Source of the DNA: CAKRHR01 sp964423195
Lineage (GTDB): Bacteria > Bacillota > Clostridia > Lachnospirales > Lachnospiraceae
Length of the DNA stretch: 26,979 nucleotides
Assembly: GCA_964423195.1 (NCBI GenBank)
Contig: CAYRDY010000018.1
Span: forward strand, 1 to 26,979
Direction: 5' to 3'
Shown here: positions 1 to 7,756 of the stretch, in pieces
Layout: each line of letters begins with the position of its first letter
How positions within the stretch are numbered: position 1 is the first letter of the stretch
Program-made: the position numbers and the translations under genes
The notes under the pieces: generated by a model
Told to the model about the DNA's origin: nothing
The model's input: only the letters and a program-made list of their open reading frames with translations
The model's database searches: none

Positions 1-8
1 GGATATGT

Positions 9-2114
9 ATGAAGATTATCAATGTACCTGAAATTTTCGGCACCAATGTATTTAACGAGGAGACGATGAAAGAGCGTCTGCCGAAGAAAATCTACCAGGA
101 ATTGAAGCGCAATATTGAGAACGGCTCGGAGCTTGAGCCGCATGTGGCGGACGTGGTGGCCAATGCCATGAAAGACTGGGCGATTGAGAAGGGCGCCACC
201 CACTATACGCACTGGTTCCAGCCTCTGACGGGGGTTACGGCGGAAAAACACGACGCGTTTATCTCGCCGACACCTGACAATCGGGTGATCATGGAGTTTT
301 CCGGCAAGGAACTGATCAAGGGCGAATCAGACGGCTCATCCTTCCCTTCCGGGGGATTGCGTGCCACCTTTGAGGCCAGGGGGTATACGGCATGGGACTG
401 CACGTCACCCGCATTTATCCACGAGACACCCTATGGGGCGACGCTGTGCATACCGACGGTCTTTTTTTCCTATAACGGTGAGGCACTGGATAAGAAGACG
501 CCGCTGCTGCGCTCGATGGAGGCCATCAACAAGCAGACCCTGCGCCTGCTCAGAGCCCTGGGCGACGAGACCACAAAGAGAGTGACGACCTCGGTCGGCG
601 CCGAGCAGGAATATTTTATTGTTGACAAGAAAACCTACGAGCAGCGCATGGATCTGATCTTCGCGGGGCGGACGCTTTTCGGTGCGCCGGCGCCCAAGGG
701 ACAGGAACTCGACGACCACTATTTCGGAAGCATCAAGGAGCGCATCGCCTCCTATATGGCGGATCTCAATGAGGAATTGTGGAAGCTCGGCGTGCGGGCA
801 AAGACCCAGCACAACGAGGTGGCACCTGCCCAGCATGAGCTGGCGTTGATCTACGACGAGGCGAATATAGCCACCGACCACAATCAGATCGTGATGGAGA
901 CGATGAAGCGGGTGGCTGACCGCCATGACCTCGTCTGTCTGCTGCACGAGAAGCCGTTTGCCGGCGTCAACGGTTCAGGGAAGCACAACAACTGGTCGCT
1001 GACGACGGACACGGGCGTCAATCTGCTGGATCCCGGCAGGGCGCCGCACGAGAACCGGCGGTTTCTGCTGATTCTTGCGGCCGTCCTGAGGGCAGTCGAC
1101 ACCTATGCGCCGTTGCTTCGCGAGTCGGCGTCAAATCCCGGCAATGACCACCGCCTCGGCGCCAATGAGGCCCCGCCGGCGATCATCTCCGTCTTTCTCG
1201 GCCAGCAGCTGGAGGATGTGGTGATGCAACTCTGCGAGAAGGGCGAGGCCACGGCGTCACTGTCCGGCACGGCGGCGGACATCGGCGTATCCACGGTGCC
1301 GTCATTTATGATGGATGCGACGGACCGCAACCGCACATCGCCGTTTGCCTTCACCGGCAATAAATTTGAATTCCGTATGGTCGGATCCATGGCGTCCATC
1401 GCCGACCCGAATACGGTCTTAAATACGATCGTGGCGGATGCGTTCTCACAGGCCGCGGATGTCCTGGAGCAGGCCGAAGACGCGCAGATGGCGGCGCATG
1501 ACCTGACGAAGCAGTGGTTTTCCGAACATATGCGCATCATTTTCAACGGCAACAGCTATTCTGAGGAATGGGTGGCGGAGGCGCGGCGGCGGGGATTGCC
1601 GCATATCCGCAATATGGTGGATGCCCTGGGGTATCTCTCCAAGCCTGAGACGATCGCGCTCTTTGAGAGGCACGGCGTGATGCGCGCTTCGGAGCTTATC
1701 TCCAGGGAGGAGGTCGGCTACGAGACCTACGCAAAGACCATCAATATCGAGGCGCGCACGATGATTGACATGGCAAAAAAGCAGATCGTCCCCGCGGTGA
1801 TCCGATACACGGTGACGGTCGCCGCGTCGATTCGGGGCGTGGAGGAGGCCGGCATGGACGCCTCCGTGCAGCGCATCGTCCTCGCGGACTGCTCAAAATA
1901 TCTGAAGCAGATGAATGACGCGCTGATGAAGCTGGAGGCGGCCGTGAAGAAGGCGGCCGTGATCGAGGATCCGAAGGCAAAGGCCATCTCTTACAGGGAT
2001 GATGTGTTCACGGTGATGGCCGATCTGCGGGCGCCGGCGGACAAGCTGGAGCTGATCGTGGACGGTCGCGAGTGGCCGATGCCGACCTATGCCGACCTGA
2101 TGTTTAATGTGTGA
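9..2114 (+). CDS. glnN: Glutamine synthetase type III (GlnN)
   Basis: This gene encodes a 701-residue glutamine synthetase, which condenses glutamate and ammonia with ATP hydrolysis in the cytoplasm. The length of about 700 residues is typical of the type III (GSIII) class and excludes the shorter GSI and GSII classes. Visible motifs are GAEQEYF (about residues 197-203), NEVAPAQHE (269-277) and NGSGKHNNWSL (321-331), which match the metal, glutamate and ATP-binding regions of GSIII. The reading frame is intact from an ATG eight bases into the window to a TGA. The ribosome binding site and promoter lie outside the window, so the start is chosen by the MKIINVPEIFG N-terminus, which fits the family. 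It is followed by a weak terminator and a separately promoted gene, so it is probably the last gene of its transcript. Confidence 0.97.
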   Translation: MKIINVPEIFGTNVFNEETMKERLPKKIYQELKRNIENGSELEPHVADVVANAMKDWAIEKGATHYTHWFQPLTGVTAEKHDAFISPTPDNRVIMEFSGKELIKGESDGSSFPSGGLRATFEARGYTAWDCTSPAFIHETPYGATLCIPTVFFSYNGEALDKKTPLLRSMEAINKQTLRLLRALGDETTKRVTTSVGAEQEYFIVDKKTYEQRMDLIFAGRTLFGAPAPKGQELDDHYFGSIKERIASYMADLNEELWKLGVRAKTQHNEVAPAQHELALIYDEANIATDHNQIVMETMKRVADRHDLVCLLHEKPFAGVNGSGKHNNWSLTTDTGVNLLDPGRAPHENRRFLLILAAVLRAVDTYAPLLRESASNPGNDHRLGANEAPPAIISVFLGQQLEDVVMQLCEKGEATASLSGTAADIGVSTVPSFMMDATDRNRTSPFAFTGNKFEFRMVGSMASIADPNTVLNTIVADAFSQAADVLEQAEDAQMAAHDLTKQWFSEHMRIIFNGNSYSEEWVAEARRRGLPHIRNMVDALGYLSKPETIALFERHGVMRASELISREEVGYETYAKTINIEARTMIDMAKKQIVPAVIRYTVTVAASIRGVEEAGMDASVQRIVLADCSKYLKQMNDALMKLEAAVKKAAVIEDPKAKAISYRDDVFTVMADLRAPADKLELIVDGREWPMPTYADLMFNV

Positions 2115-2181
2115 GATCCATGGCTGTGATCTATCGGTTAAGGAAAGTTTGAAGCGGTACATGTGGCCAACGAATTTAATA

Positions 2182-2203
2182 GGAAACAAATGGTTTCTTT
2201 TTA
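2182..2203 (+). terminator. Weak terminator-like hairpin after glnN
   Basis: GAAAC (2183-2187) pairs with GTTTC (2193-2197) across a five-base loop and is followed by a T run. The stem is only five to six base pairs, so termination may be partial. The AGGAAAC core recurs in the long inverted repeat at 3895-3934, on the other side of pap. Confidence 0.45.
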
Positions 2204-2213
2204 ATTTTTTATA

Positions 2214-2222
2214 TGTTATACT
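2214..2222 (+). promoter_or_regulatory. Possible extended -10 promoter for pap
   Basis: TGTTATACT is an extended -10 element (TG at 2214-2215, TATACT at 2217-2222) in an AT-rich stretch after glnN. No convincing -35 box sits 17 bp upstream. If used, transcription would begin near 2229 and give a leader of about 145 nt. Confidence 0.5.
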
Positions 2223-2223
2223 G

Positions 2224-2352
2224 ATGATGTCGCAGAGGGAAGATGCCGCGCGGATTCGCCAGTGTTTTGCACTGCGCCTCGTCTCGTCGCGGTGACTGGC
2301 TGCCGGATGGGCGCGATCTGCCGCGGCGCGGTGGGATGGCTGTCGGCATCAT
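2224..2352 (+). promoter_or_regulatory. GC-rich structured leader upstream of pap
   Basis: This non-coding leader can form nested long-range stems. ATGATGTCG (2224-2232) pairs with CGGCATCAT (2344-2352) with one G-U pair. Inside it, GCCGCGC (2245-2251) pairs with GCGCGGT (2326-2332). A local hairpin CAGTG/CACTG (2260-2274) competes with the pairing GCCAGT/ACTGGC (2258-2263 with 2295-2300). The pap ribosome binding site GGAGG (2361-2365) lies just beyond the closing stem. I do not recognise a known riboswitch. If transcription starts near 2229, the outer stem would be partly lost. Confidence 0.3.
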
Positions 2353-2375
2353 GATTTGATGGAGGTATTGAGGGT

Positions 2376-3863
2376 ATGTTGGAGAAAATTGATTTATCAA
2401 AGGGACTGAAGAAAAAGGAGTGCAAGGATCTGATCGAGCGTCTTGGCGCCGAGTTGTCCAAGTTGCAGCGCGAGGCCAAGAGGCTGCAGATTCCGGTGAT
2501 GATCGTCTTTGAGGGCTGGGGCGCCGCCGGCAAGGGCACGCTGATCAACCGTCTGATTCACCCGATGGATCCGAGAGGTTTCAAAGTATTCACGATTCAG
2601 GACGAGTCGGAGGAGGAGCTGCTGCGTCCTTTCCTGTGGCGTTTCTGGACAAAGACGCCGGCAAAGGGCCGCATTCACATTTTTGACAGAAGCTGGTACA
2701 GGCGCGTGATCAATGAGCGCATCGACAACAAGCTGGACAAGAATCAGCTCGCCAACGCTTTCAGCGAGATATTATTTTTTGAGGAGAATCTCGCCTATGA
2801 CAACAATCTAATCATTAAACTGTTCCTGCACATCTCCCAGAAGGAGCAGAAGAAGCGCTTCAAGAAGCTGGAGGCGTCGCCGGAGACAAAATGGCGCGTG
2901 ACCGAGGAAGACTGGAGGCACAATGAGCAGTATGACGAGTACCTTCATGTCTATGAGGAGATGATCGAAAAGACGGACACGGAGTTTGCGCCTTGGACGA
3001 TCATTGAGGCCACGGACAGAGAGTATGCCGAGGTCAAGATTCTCTCGACGGTCGTGACCGCTCTCAAGAACAAGATTGCCGAGGTGGAGGCACAGGAGAC
3101 ATCCGGATCAGGTGTCAATAAGGTTCAGAAGGTCAGCAGCCCTTACAAGACCGGCGTGCTTGACGGCATTGACCTCAAAAAGTCTCTGACAAAGGATGAA
3201 TATAAGAAAAAGCTGAATAAACTGCAGGGACGGATCGAGAAGCTGCACGGCGAGCTATATAAGCGCAGGATTTCTGTGATCCTCGGCTTTGAGGGCTGGG
3301 ACGCGGGCGGCAAGGGCGGCGCCATCAAGCGGCTGACCGAGCGGCTTGATCCGAGGGGCTACGAGGTCATTCCGACCGCATCCCCGAACGATATCGAGAA
3401 AGCGCATCACTATCTGTGGCGTTTTTGGAACGCGGTGCCGAAAGCCGGCCATATCGCCATATTTGACCGCACCTGGTACGGGCGGGTGATGGTGGAGCGC
3501 ATCGAGGGATTCTGCTCGGAGGAAGAGTGGCGCAGAGCCTACAAGGAGATCAACGAGATGGAGCAGCAGTTCGCGAATTTCGGCGCGATCGTCATCAAGT
3601 TCTGGCTGCACATCGACAAGGACGAGCAGGAGCGCCGCTTTAAGGAGCGCATGGAAAATCCTGAGAAACAGTGGAAGATCACCGATGAGGACTGGCGCAA
3701 CCGTGAGAAATGGGATCAGTATGTGGAGGCGGTCGACGAGATGATCGTGCGCACCTCGACCTCCTACGCACCGTGGGTGGTCGTCGAGGGCAACGATAAG
3801 TATTACGCGAGGATCAAGGTTCTGGAGACAGTGGTCAACGCCATCGAGGAGAGATTGAAATAA
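2376..3863 (+). CDS. pap: Polyphosphate kinase 2, two-domain class II (polyphosphate:AMP phosphotransferase)
   Basis: This 495-residue protein is a tandem duplication of the PPK2 fold. The N-terminal copy has a Walker A motif GWGAAGKGT (47-55) and FDRSWYRRV (103-111). The C-terminal copy has GWDAGGKGG (307-315) and FDRTWYGRV (363-371). Two-domain class II PPK2 enzymes phosphorylate AMP to ADP using polyphosphate, and in characterised members the C-terminal copy is catalytic. The sequence fits that arrangement, but substrate preference cannot be read directly. A helical linker rich in K, E and S (about 229-262) joins the copies. The start ATG follows GGAGG with a spacing of 10. The gene sits alone between glnN and a CARF-like nuclease gene and is flanked by hairpins sharing an AGGAAAC core. 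Confidence 0.93.
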   Translation: MLEKIDLSKGLKKKECKDLIERLGAELSKLQREAKRLQIPVMIVFEGWGAAGKGTLINRLIHPMDPRGFKVFTIQDESEEELLRPFLWRFWTKTPAKGRIHIFDRSWYRRVINERIDNKLDKNQLANAFSEILFFEENLAYDNNLIIKLFLHISQKEQKKRFKKLEASPETKWRVTEEDWRHNEQYDEYLHVYEEMIEKTDTEFAPWTIIEATDREYAEVKILSTVVTALKNKIAEVEAQETSGSGVNKVQKVSSPYKTGVLDGIDLKKSLTKDEYKKKLNKLQGRIEKLHGELYKRRISVILGFEGWDAGGKGGAIKRLTERLDPRGYEVIPTASPNDIEKAHHYLWRFWNAVPKAGHIAIFDRTWYGRVMVERIEGFCSEEEWRRAYKEINEMEQQFANFGAIVIKFWLHIDKDEQERRFKERMENPEKQWKITDEDWRNREKWDQYVEAVDEMIVRTSTSYAPWVVVEGNDKYYARIKVLETVVNAIEERLK

Positions 3864-3894
3864 GGATCCTGAAATCCGAACGGTGACGAAGATT

Positions 3895-3934
3895 TTTATA
3901 GGAAACGGCAAATATTTTTGTCGTTTCCTATAAA
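3895..3934. repeat. 18-bp inverted repeat between pap and the CARF nuclease gene
   Basis: TTTATAGGAAACGGCAAA (3895-3912) is complementary to TTTGTCGTTTCCTATAAA (3917-3934) around a TATT loop, with a single G-T pair. No T tract follows the stem on either strand, so it is not a textbook terminator. It may be an operator, a transcript-stabilising hairpin at the end of pap, or a structured leader of the next gene. It ends 19 bp before the preferred TTG start. Confidence 0.7.
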
Positions 3935-3953
3935 GAAAGCGACGGGTGGCCAG

Positions 3954-5138
3954 TTGAAGGTTTTATTGGAATTTTACGATCGCAGTACCCTGAAAAATAT
4001 GGTCGGCGTCCTTGGCATCAGCCCGGATGTGGTCATGTATTTCTATGATCCGTCAATTTTTCCCTATCAGGATATTTACTGCACATACAATGCCTGCAAA
4101 AAATATATCCCCAGCCTTTCCTATGAGGTCGGGCGGATCAACGAGCATGACTACGACGACATTTTCCGGACAGTGACGACATATATCGAGAACTGGGACG
4201 CGGGTGACGAGCTTTTTATTGATCTGACGGGTGGCAGCGAGCTTGCCGTGATCGCGGCCTATGATGCCGGCAGAGCGGCGGGATGCCATATTTATTTTAC
4301 GGATGTGGTCAGGAACAGTGTCATCAATCTGACTTCAAAGGCTGAGCAGTACCGAAGTCTCCCGTTTGAGGTCGAGGACATGATCGCCGCTTCGGGCGGA
4401 AAAATGCTCAGCTGCACCGACGATCAATATCTCCAAAAAAATCGCGGCGCTCTGTCCCATATGGCGCGGTTTATTTTGGAAAATAACGCGGCTTGGCTGC
4501 GGACCTGCCAGTACTTTCAGAAACACAATATTGAGCTGCGTCAGAGTGACAGCCTGCATTTTTCCGGCCGGTTTGACCGCGCCAAAAGCGAAAATCGCTC
4601 GGTGCCGGATATGAATTTTCTGTATGAATTTTCACATCAGCGACTGATCACCAATCTGGGGGAGAGCGGCGGGCGAATCTCGTTTGATTATAGGGACAAC
4701 CGGATGCTGGATTATATCTCTTCATTCGGCGTGTGGCTGGAACTGTTTACCTATTATCACATGCTGGACATTTCTGGCGTGCATGACGTGCATACCAGCA
4801 TCAAGATCGACTGGAATGCGCTCGACGACGCGGATGTGATCGGCAATGAGATCGATGTCACCGCCATGTACGGCTGCCGGCCGGTGCTGATCTCGTGCAA
4901 ACAGTCGGCCGGTGCTGTGACAGCGGCCACGCTCAATGAAATTTATGTCGTCGCCCGTCGCATCGGCGGCAAATATGCCATTCCTGTGCTGGTCACTTAC
5001 AGTCAGATGCGGCAGAAACATCAGGGTATCTATCTGAAAGCCAGAGAGATGGGCATCCATATGATGGATTATGACGATATCATGTCGGATCGCTTTTCGG
5101 AAAGGCTGCAAAAAAAGATCAGCGGCAGTCTCAAATAA
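3954..5138 (+). CDS. CARF-domain plus PD-(D/E)XK nuclease-like protein (Card1/Can2, DUF1887 type)
   Basis: The protein has about 394 residues if translation starts at TTG 3954, which gives MKVLLEFYDRS, the kind of N-terminus expected for the family, with GGGTGG just upstream. A TTG at 3918 would lie inside the inverted repeat and is less likely. The N-terminal half resembles a CARF domain, with the ligand-loop sequence DLTGGSE (about 90-96). The C-terminal half resembles a PD-(D/E)XK nuclease: E263, NEIDV (298-302, D301) and a lysine strand VLISCK with K316. The acidic residue of the (D/E)XK triad reads as Ser314, which may be a family variant or may reduce activity. Card1/Can2 enzymes are activated by cyclic oligoadenylate from type III CRISPR complexes, but there is no cas gene or repeat array here. 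It probably shares a transcript with the DUF2284 gene 23 bp downstream. Confidence 0.72.
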   Translation: MKVLLEFYDRSTLKNMVGVLGISPDVVMYFYDPSIFPYQDIYCTYNACKKYIPSLSYEVGRINEHDYDDIFRTVTTYIENWDAGDELFIDLTGGSELAVIAAYDAGRAAGCHIYFTDVVRNSVINLTSKAEQYRSLPFEVEDMIAASGGKMLSCTDDQYLQKNRGALSHMARFILENNAAWLRTCQYFQKHNIELRQSDSLHFSGRFDRAKSENRSVPDMNFLYEFSHQRLITNLGESGGRISFDYRDNRMLDYISSFGVWLELFTYYHMLDISGVHDVHTSIKIDWNALDDADVIGNEIDVTAMYGCRPVLISCKQSAGAVTAATLNEIYVVARRIGGKYAIPVLVTYSQMRQKHQGIYLKAREMGIHMMDYDDIMSDRFSERLQKKISGSLK

Positions 5139-5161
5139 CAAGGGGAGAGTTGGAGCATTTG

Positions 5162-5713
5162 ATGTCTGTTTTGGCACAATTGATGGAATCGGGCGGACAG
5201 TGCGGATTTGACAACTGTGCGCCTGTCGACACGGGGGATATTATATTTGACGCGGAACTCAGAAAAAACTGTGAGATGAACAGCTGCGGGGATTACGGCC
5301 GGAACTGGGTCTGTCCGCCGCACTGCGGCGATATCGAGGACTGTATCGCGCGGGCGCGGCAGTTTGACCATGCGGTTGTCGTGCAATACATCGGCACCCT
5401 TGAGGACTCCTATGATTTTGAGGGCATGGTCGAGGCGGCAAGGGCGTTTGAGATCAAATTCGAACAGTTTGCGCGGCAGGCCAGACAGATCTCGGACGAT
5501 ATCTACCCGCTGGGAGCCGGCGGCTGTCACCGGTGCGCGCGCTGCGCCGTGCTCGACGACGCGCCGTGCCGCCATCTGGACATCGCATATCCCTCTCTTG
5601 AGTCACATGGCATCTATGTGGCTGATCTCGCCGCCAAATCCGGCATGAAATATATCAACGGTCCAAACACGGTCACCTATTTCGGAGCGGTATTTTACAA
5701 AGAGACACAGTGA
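5162..5713 (+). CDS. DUF2284 cysteine-rich, predicted metal-binding protein
   Basis: This 183-residue protein is rich in cysteine. Pairs and clusters include GGQCGFDNC near the N-terminus, NCEMNSCGDYGRNWVCPPHC, and a ferredoxin-like GGCHRCARCAVLDDAPC run in the second half. These match DUF2284, a family of predicted metal-binding proteins of unknown function found in anaerobes. No signal peptide or membrane segment is visible, so it should be cytoplasmic. ATG 5162 is preferred because GGAG (5152-5155) sits six bases upstream; TTG 5150 in the same frame is the alternative. It follows the CARF nuclease-like gene by 23 bp and ends just before a terminator, so the two are probably cotranscribed. 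A functional link between them is not known. Confidence 0.8.
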   Translation: MSVLAQLMESGGQCGFDNCAPVDTGDIIFDAELRKNCEMNSCGDYGRNWVCPPHCGDIEDCIARARQFDHAVVVQYIGTLEDSYDFEGMVEAARAFEIKFEQFARQARQISDDIYPLGAGGCHRCARCAVLDDAPCRHLDIAYPSLESHGIYVADLAAKSGMKYINGPNTVTYFGAVFYKETQ

Positions 5714-5723
5714 TTGGATGGAG

Positions 5724-5755
5724 AGCCACAGGCCTTTATGGTGTGTGGCTTTTTT
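5724..5755 (+). terminator. Rho-independent terminator after DUF2284 gene
   Basis: AGCCACA (5724-5730) pairs with TGTGGCT (5744-5750), followed directly by a run of T to 5755. It closes the CARF/DUF2284 transcript. Confidence 0.8.
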
Positions 5756-5904
5756 GATCTCACCGACGTGCGAGCACATCGCGGGATCAGGCCTTTGACG
5801 CTGTAATCATGATATTGCGCCACAGAGGCGGATTTCTCCCATGATGTTGTGTCACACGGGCGGCGCCTGCGCTGTGATTTCATGGATTGTTCACATTTTT
5901 TCCC
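5756..5904. other. Non-coding stretch before the exporter promoter
   Basis: The gap between the DUF2284 stop (5713) and the exporter start (6023) is 309 bp. Apart from the terminator, promoter and leader listed separately, this 149-bp part shows no gene, no convincing hairpin with a T tract and no RNA I recognise. A 62-codon frame at 5841-6029 has no ribosome binding site and is not believed. Confidence 0.6.
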
Positions 5905-5933
5905 TTGAATTCAGTGAAATAAAGCTATATAAT
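5905..5933 (+). promoter_or_regulatory. Sigma-A-type promoter of the ABC exporter operon
   Basis: TTGAAT (5905-5910) and TATAAT (5928-5933) are separated by 17 bp. This near-consensus promoter predicts a start near 5940 and a leader of about 80 nt before ATG 6023. Confidence 0.85.
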
Positions 5934-5948
5934 AAATATTCGGTATGT

Positions 5949-5990
5949 AACTGTGAGACTTTTGTAACAGTTCGGATTCGTCTGAACTGT
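5949..5990 (+). promoter_or_regulatory. Three-arm leader with alternative hairpins upstream of the exporter
   Basis: AACTGT (5949-5954), AACAGTTC (5966-5973) and GAACTGT (5984-5990) lie in the predicted 5' untranslated region. The middle arm can pair with either outer arm, giving two mutually exclusive hairpins. GTAAC also recurs at 5947 and 5964, so the same bases could instead be an operator for a dimeric repressor. Confidence 0.45.
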
Positions 5991-6022
5991 CACATGCTTT
6001 TTATGAGGCAGGAGGTTTATAT

Positions 6023-7756
6023 ATGTTAAAGACATTAGCTGCACAGGTCAAAGAATATAAAAAGCCTGCGATTGCCACGCCCCTGTGTATGATCATGGAG
6101 GTCATCATGGATATCCTGATTCCGATGATGATGGCGTCCATCATCGACGACGGCGTGCAGAAGAATAATATCCGCCATGTGGTTCTGGTCGGGATTGTGA
6201 TGATCTGCATGGCGCTCTTTTCACTGTTTTTCGGTGTGCTCGCCGGCAAACTGTCGGCCAAGGCCAGCAGCGGTTTCGCCAAAAATCTTCGCATGGCCAT
6301 GTATGAAAACATTCAGAATTTTTCCTTCGCCAATATTGACAAGTTTTCCACCGCGGGTCTCGTCACCCGTATGACCACGGATGTGAGCAACGTCCAGAAC
6401 GCGTTTCAGATGATCATCCGTATGTGTTTCAGGGCGCCGTTTATGATGATATTTGCCATGATCATGGCATTTCGCGTCAATGCGCGCCTCTCTCTCATAT
6501 TTCTGGGCGCGATCCTGGTACTCGGTCTGGTTCTCGTCTATGTGATCTCGCACACCTATCCGCTGTTTGATCAGGTTTTCAAGCGCTATGACGATCTGAA
6601 TGCCAGCGTCCAGGAAAATATCAATGCCATCCGTGTGGTCAAGGCCTATGTGCGTGAGGACCATGAGATTTCCAAATTCGAGAAGGCCAGTTTTAATGTC
6701 TACGCCATGTTTGTCAACGCGGAAAAAACGCTCGTGCTGAACTCTCCGGTCATGCAGTTTGTGGTCTATACATGTATCATTCTCCTGTCATGGCTTGGGG
6801 CAAAAATGATCGTCATCGGCGATCTGACGACAGGTGAGCTGACCAGTCTGTTTTCCTACGTGATGAATATTCTGATGAGTCTGATGATGATGTCCTCGAT
6901 TTTTGTCATGCTCACCATGTCCAAGGCCAGCGCGGATCGTATCGCGGAGGTCATCAACGAGAAGAGCAGTCTCAACAATGGTCCGGATCCGGTTTATGAC
7001 GTGCCGGACGGATCAATCGACTTCAACCATGTCAGTTTTTCCTACACGGGGAACAAGTCGCGCTGTGTGCTCAAGAATATTGACTGTCACATCAGATCCG
7101 GCGAGACGATCGGCATTATCGGCGGCACGGGCAGTGCCAAGTCGACGCTCGTCTCCATGATCCCGCGTCTCTACGATGTGACCGAGGGCTCAGTTTACGT
7201 CGGCGGCAGGGATGTGCGCGATTATGATATCGAGACACTGAGAAATTCAGTGGCGATGGTGCTTCAGAAAAATGTGCTTTTCTCCGGTACGATCAAGGAA
7301 AATCTGCGCTGGGGCGACCTGAATGCCTCCGATGAGGATATCGAGCGCGTCTGTCGGCAGGCTCAGGCCGATGAGTTTATCCGGCAGTTCCCGGATGGCT
7401 ATGACACGTATATCGAACAGGGCGGCACCAATGTCTCCGGCGGGCAGAAGCAGCGCCTCTGTATTGCGAGGGCATTGCTCAAGAAACCAAAAATTCTGAT
7501 CCTGGATGATTCGACCAGCGCGGTGGACACGCGCACGGACAGCCTGATTCGAAAGGCCTTCCGAGAGGAGATCCCTGACACCACCAAGCTGATCATCTCC
7601 CAGCGCATCACTTCCGTACAGGATGCCGACCGCATCATTGTCCTGCATGAGGGGGAGGTCAATGATTTCGGCACCCATGACGAGTTGCTTGGGCGCTGTG
7701 AGATTTACCGTGATGTCTATGAATCCCAGTTGAAAGGAGTTGGTATTGATGGCTAA
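6023..7756 (+). CDS. ABC exporter subunit with degenerate nucleotide site (heterodimer partner A)
   Basis: This 577-residue protein has a six-helix ABC type-1 membrane domain (about 1-310) and a C-terminal ATPase domain. The ATPase keeps Walker A GGTGSAKST (367-375) and signature VSGGQ (471-475). The catalytic glutamate after Walker B is Asp496 (ILILDDSTSAVD), and the switch histidine is Gln527 (SQRIT). These two changes mark the degenerate-site half of heterodimeric exporters such as TM287/288, BmrCD and LmrCD. The Walker A alanine in place of glycine leaves the key lysine intact. The start follows AGGAGG (6010-6015). The stop overlaps the start of the partner gene by eight bases, indicating translational coupling. 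Such exporters often pump drugs or lipids, but the substrate cannot be told here. Confidence 0.94.
   Translation: MLKTLAAQVKEYKKPAIATPLCMIMEVIMDILIPMMMASIIDDGVQKNNIRHVVLVGIVMICMALFSLFFGVLAGKLSAKASSGFAKNLRMAMYENIQNFSFANIDKFSTAGLVTRMTTDVSNVQNAFQMIIRMCFRAPFMMIFAMIMAFRVNARLSLIFLGAILVLGLVLVYVISHTYPLFDQVFKRYDDLNASVQENINAIRVVKAYVREDHEISKFEKASFNVYAMFVNAEKTLVLNSPVMQFVVYTCIILLSWLGAKMIVIGDLTTGELTSLFSYVMNILMSLMMMSSIFVMLTMSKASADRIAEVINEKSSLNNGPDPVYDVPDGSIDFNHVSFSYTGNKSRCVLKNIDCHIRSGETIGIIGGTGSAKSTLVSMIPRLYDVTEGSVYVGGRDVRDYDIETLRNSVAMVLQKNVLFSGTIKENLRWGDLNASDEDIERVCRQAQADEFIRQFPDGYDTYIEQGGTNVSGGQKQRLCIARALLKKPKILILDDSTSAVDTRTDSLIRKAFREEIPDTTKLIISQRITSVQDADRIIVLHEGEVNDFGTHDELLGRCEIYRDVYESQLKGVGIDG

Noticed and set aside
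3918..3953. TTG start at 3918 for the CARF nuclease-like gene
   Set aside because: It lies within the right half of the 18-bp inverted repeat, has no ribosome binding site, and adds 12 residues absent from the expected family N-terminus.
3895..5713. CRISPR array or cas genes near the CARF protein
   Set aside because: No regularly spaced direct repeats and no cas-like gene are present anywhere in the window.
5841..6029. 62-codon open frame before the exporter operon
   Set aside because: It spans the promoter and leader, lacks a ribosome binding site, and overlaps the start of the exporter gene.
7124..7150. Alanine in Walker A (GGTGSAKST) as an inactivating mutation of the exporter subunit
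   Set aside because: The lysine and following Ser/Thr that bind ATP are intact; the degenerate character rests on the missing Glu and His instead.
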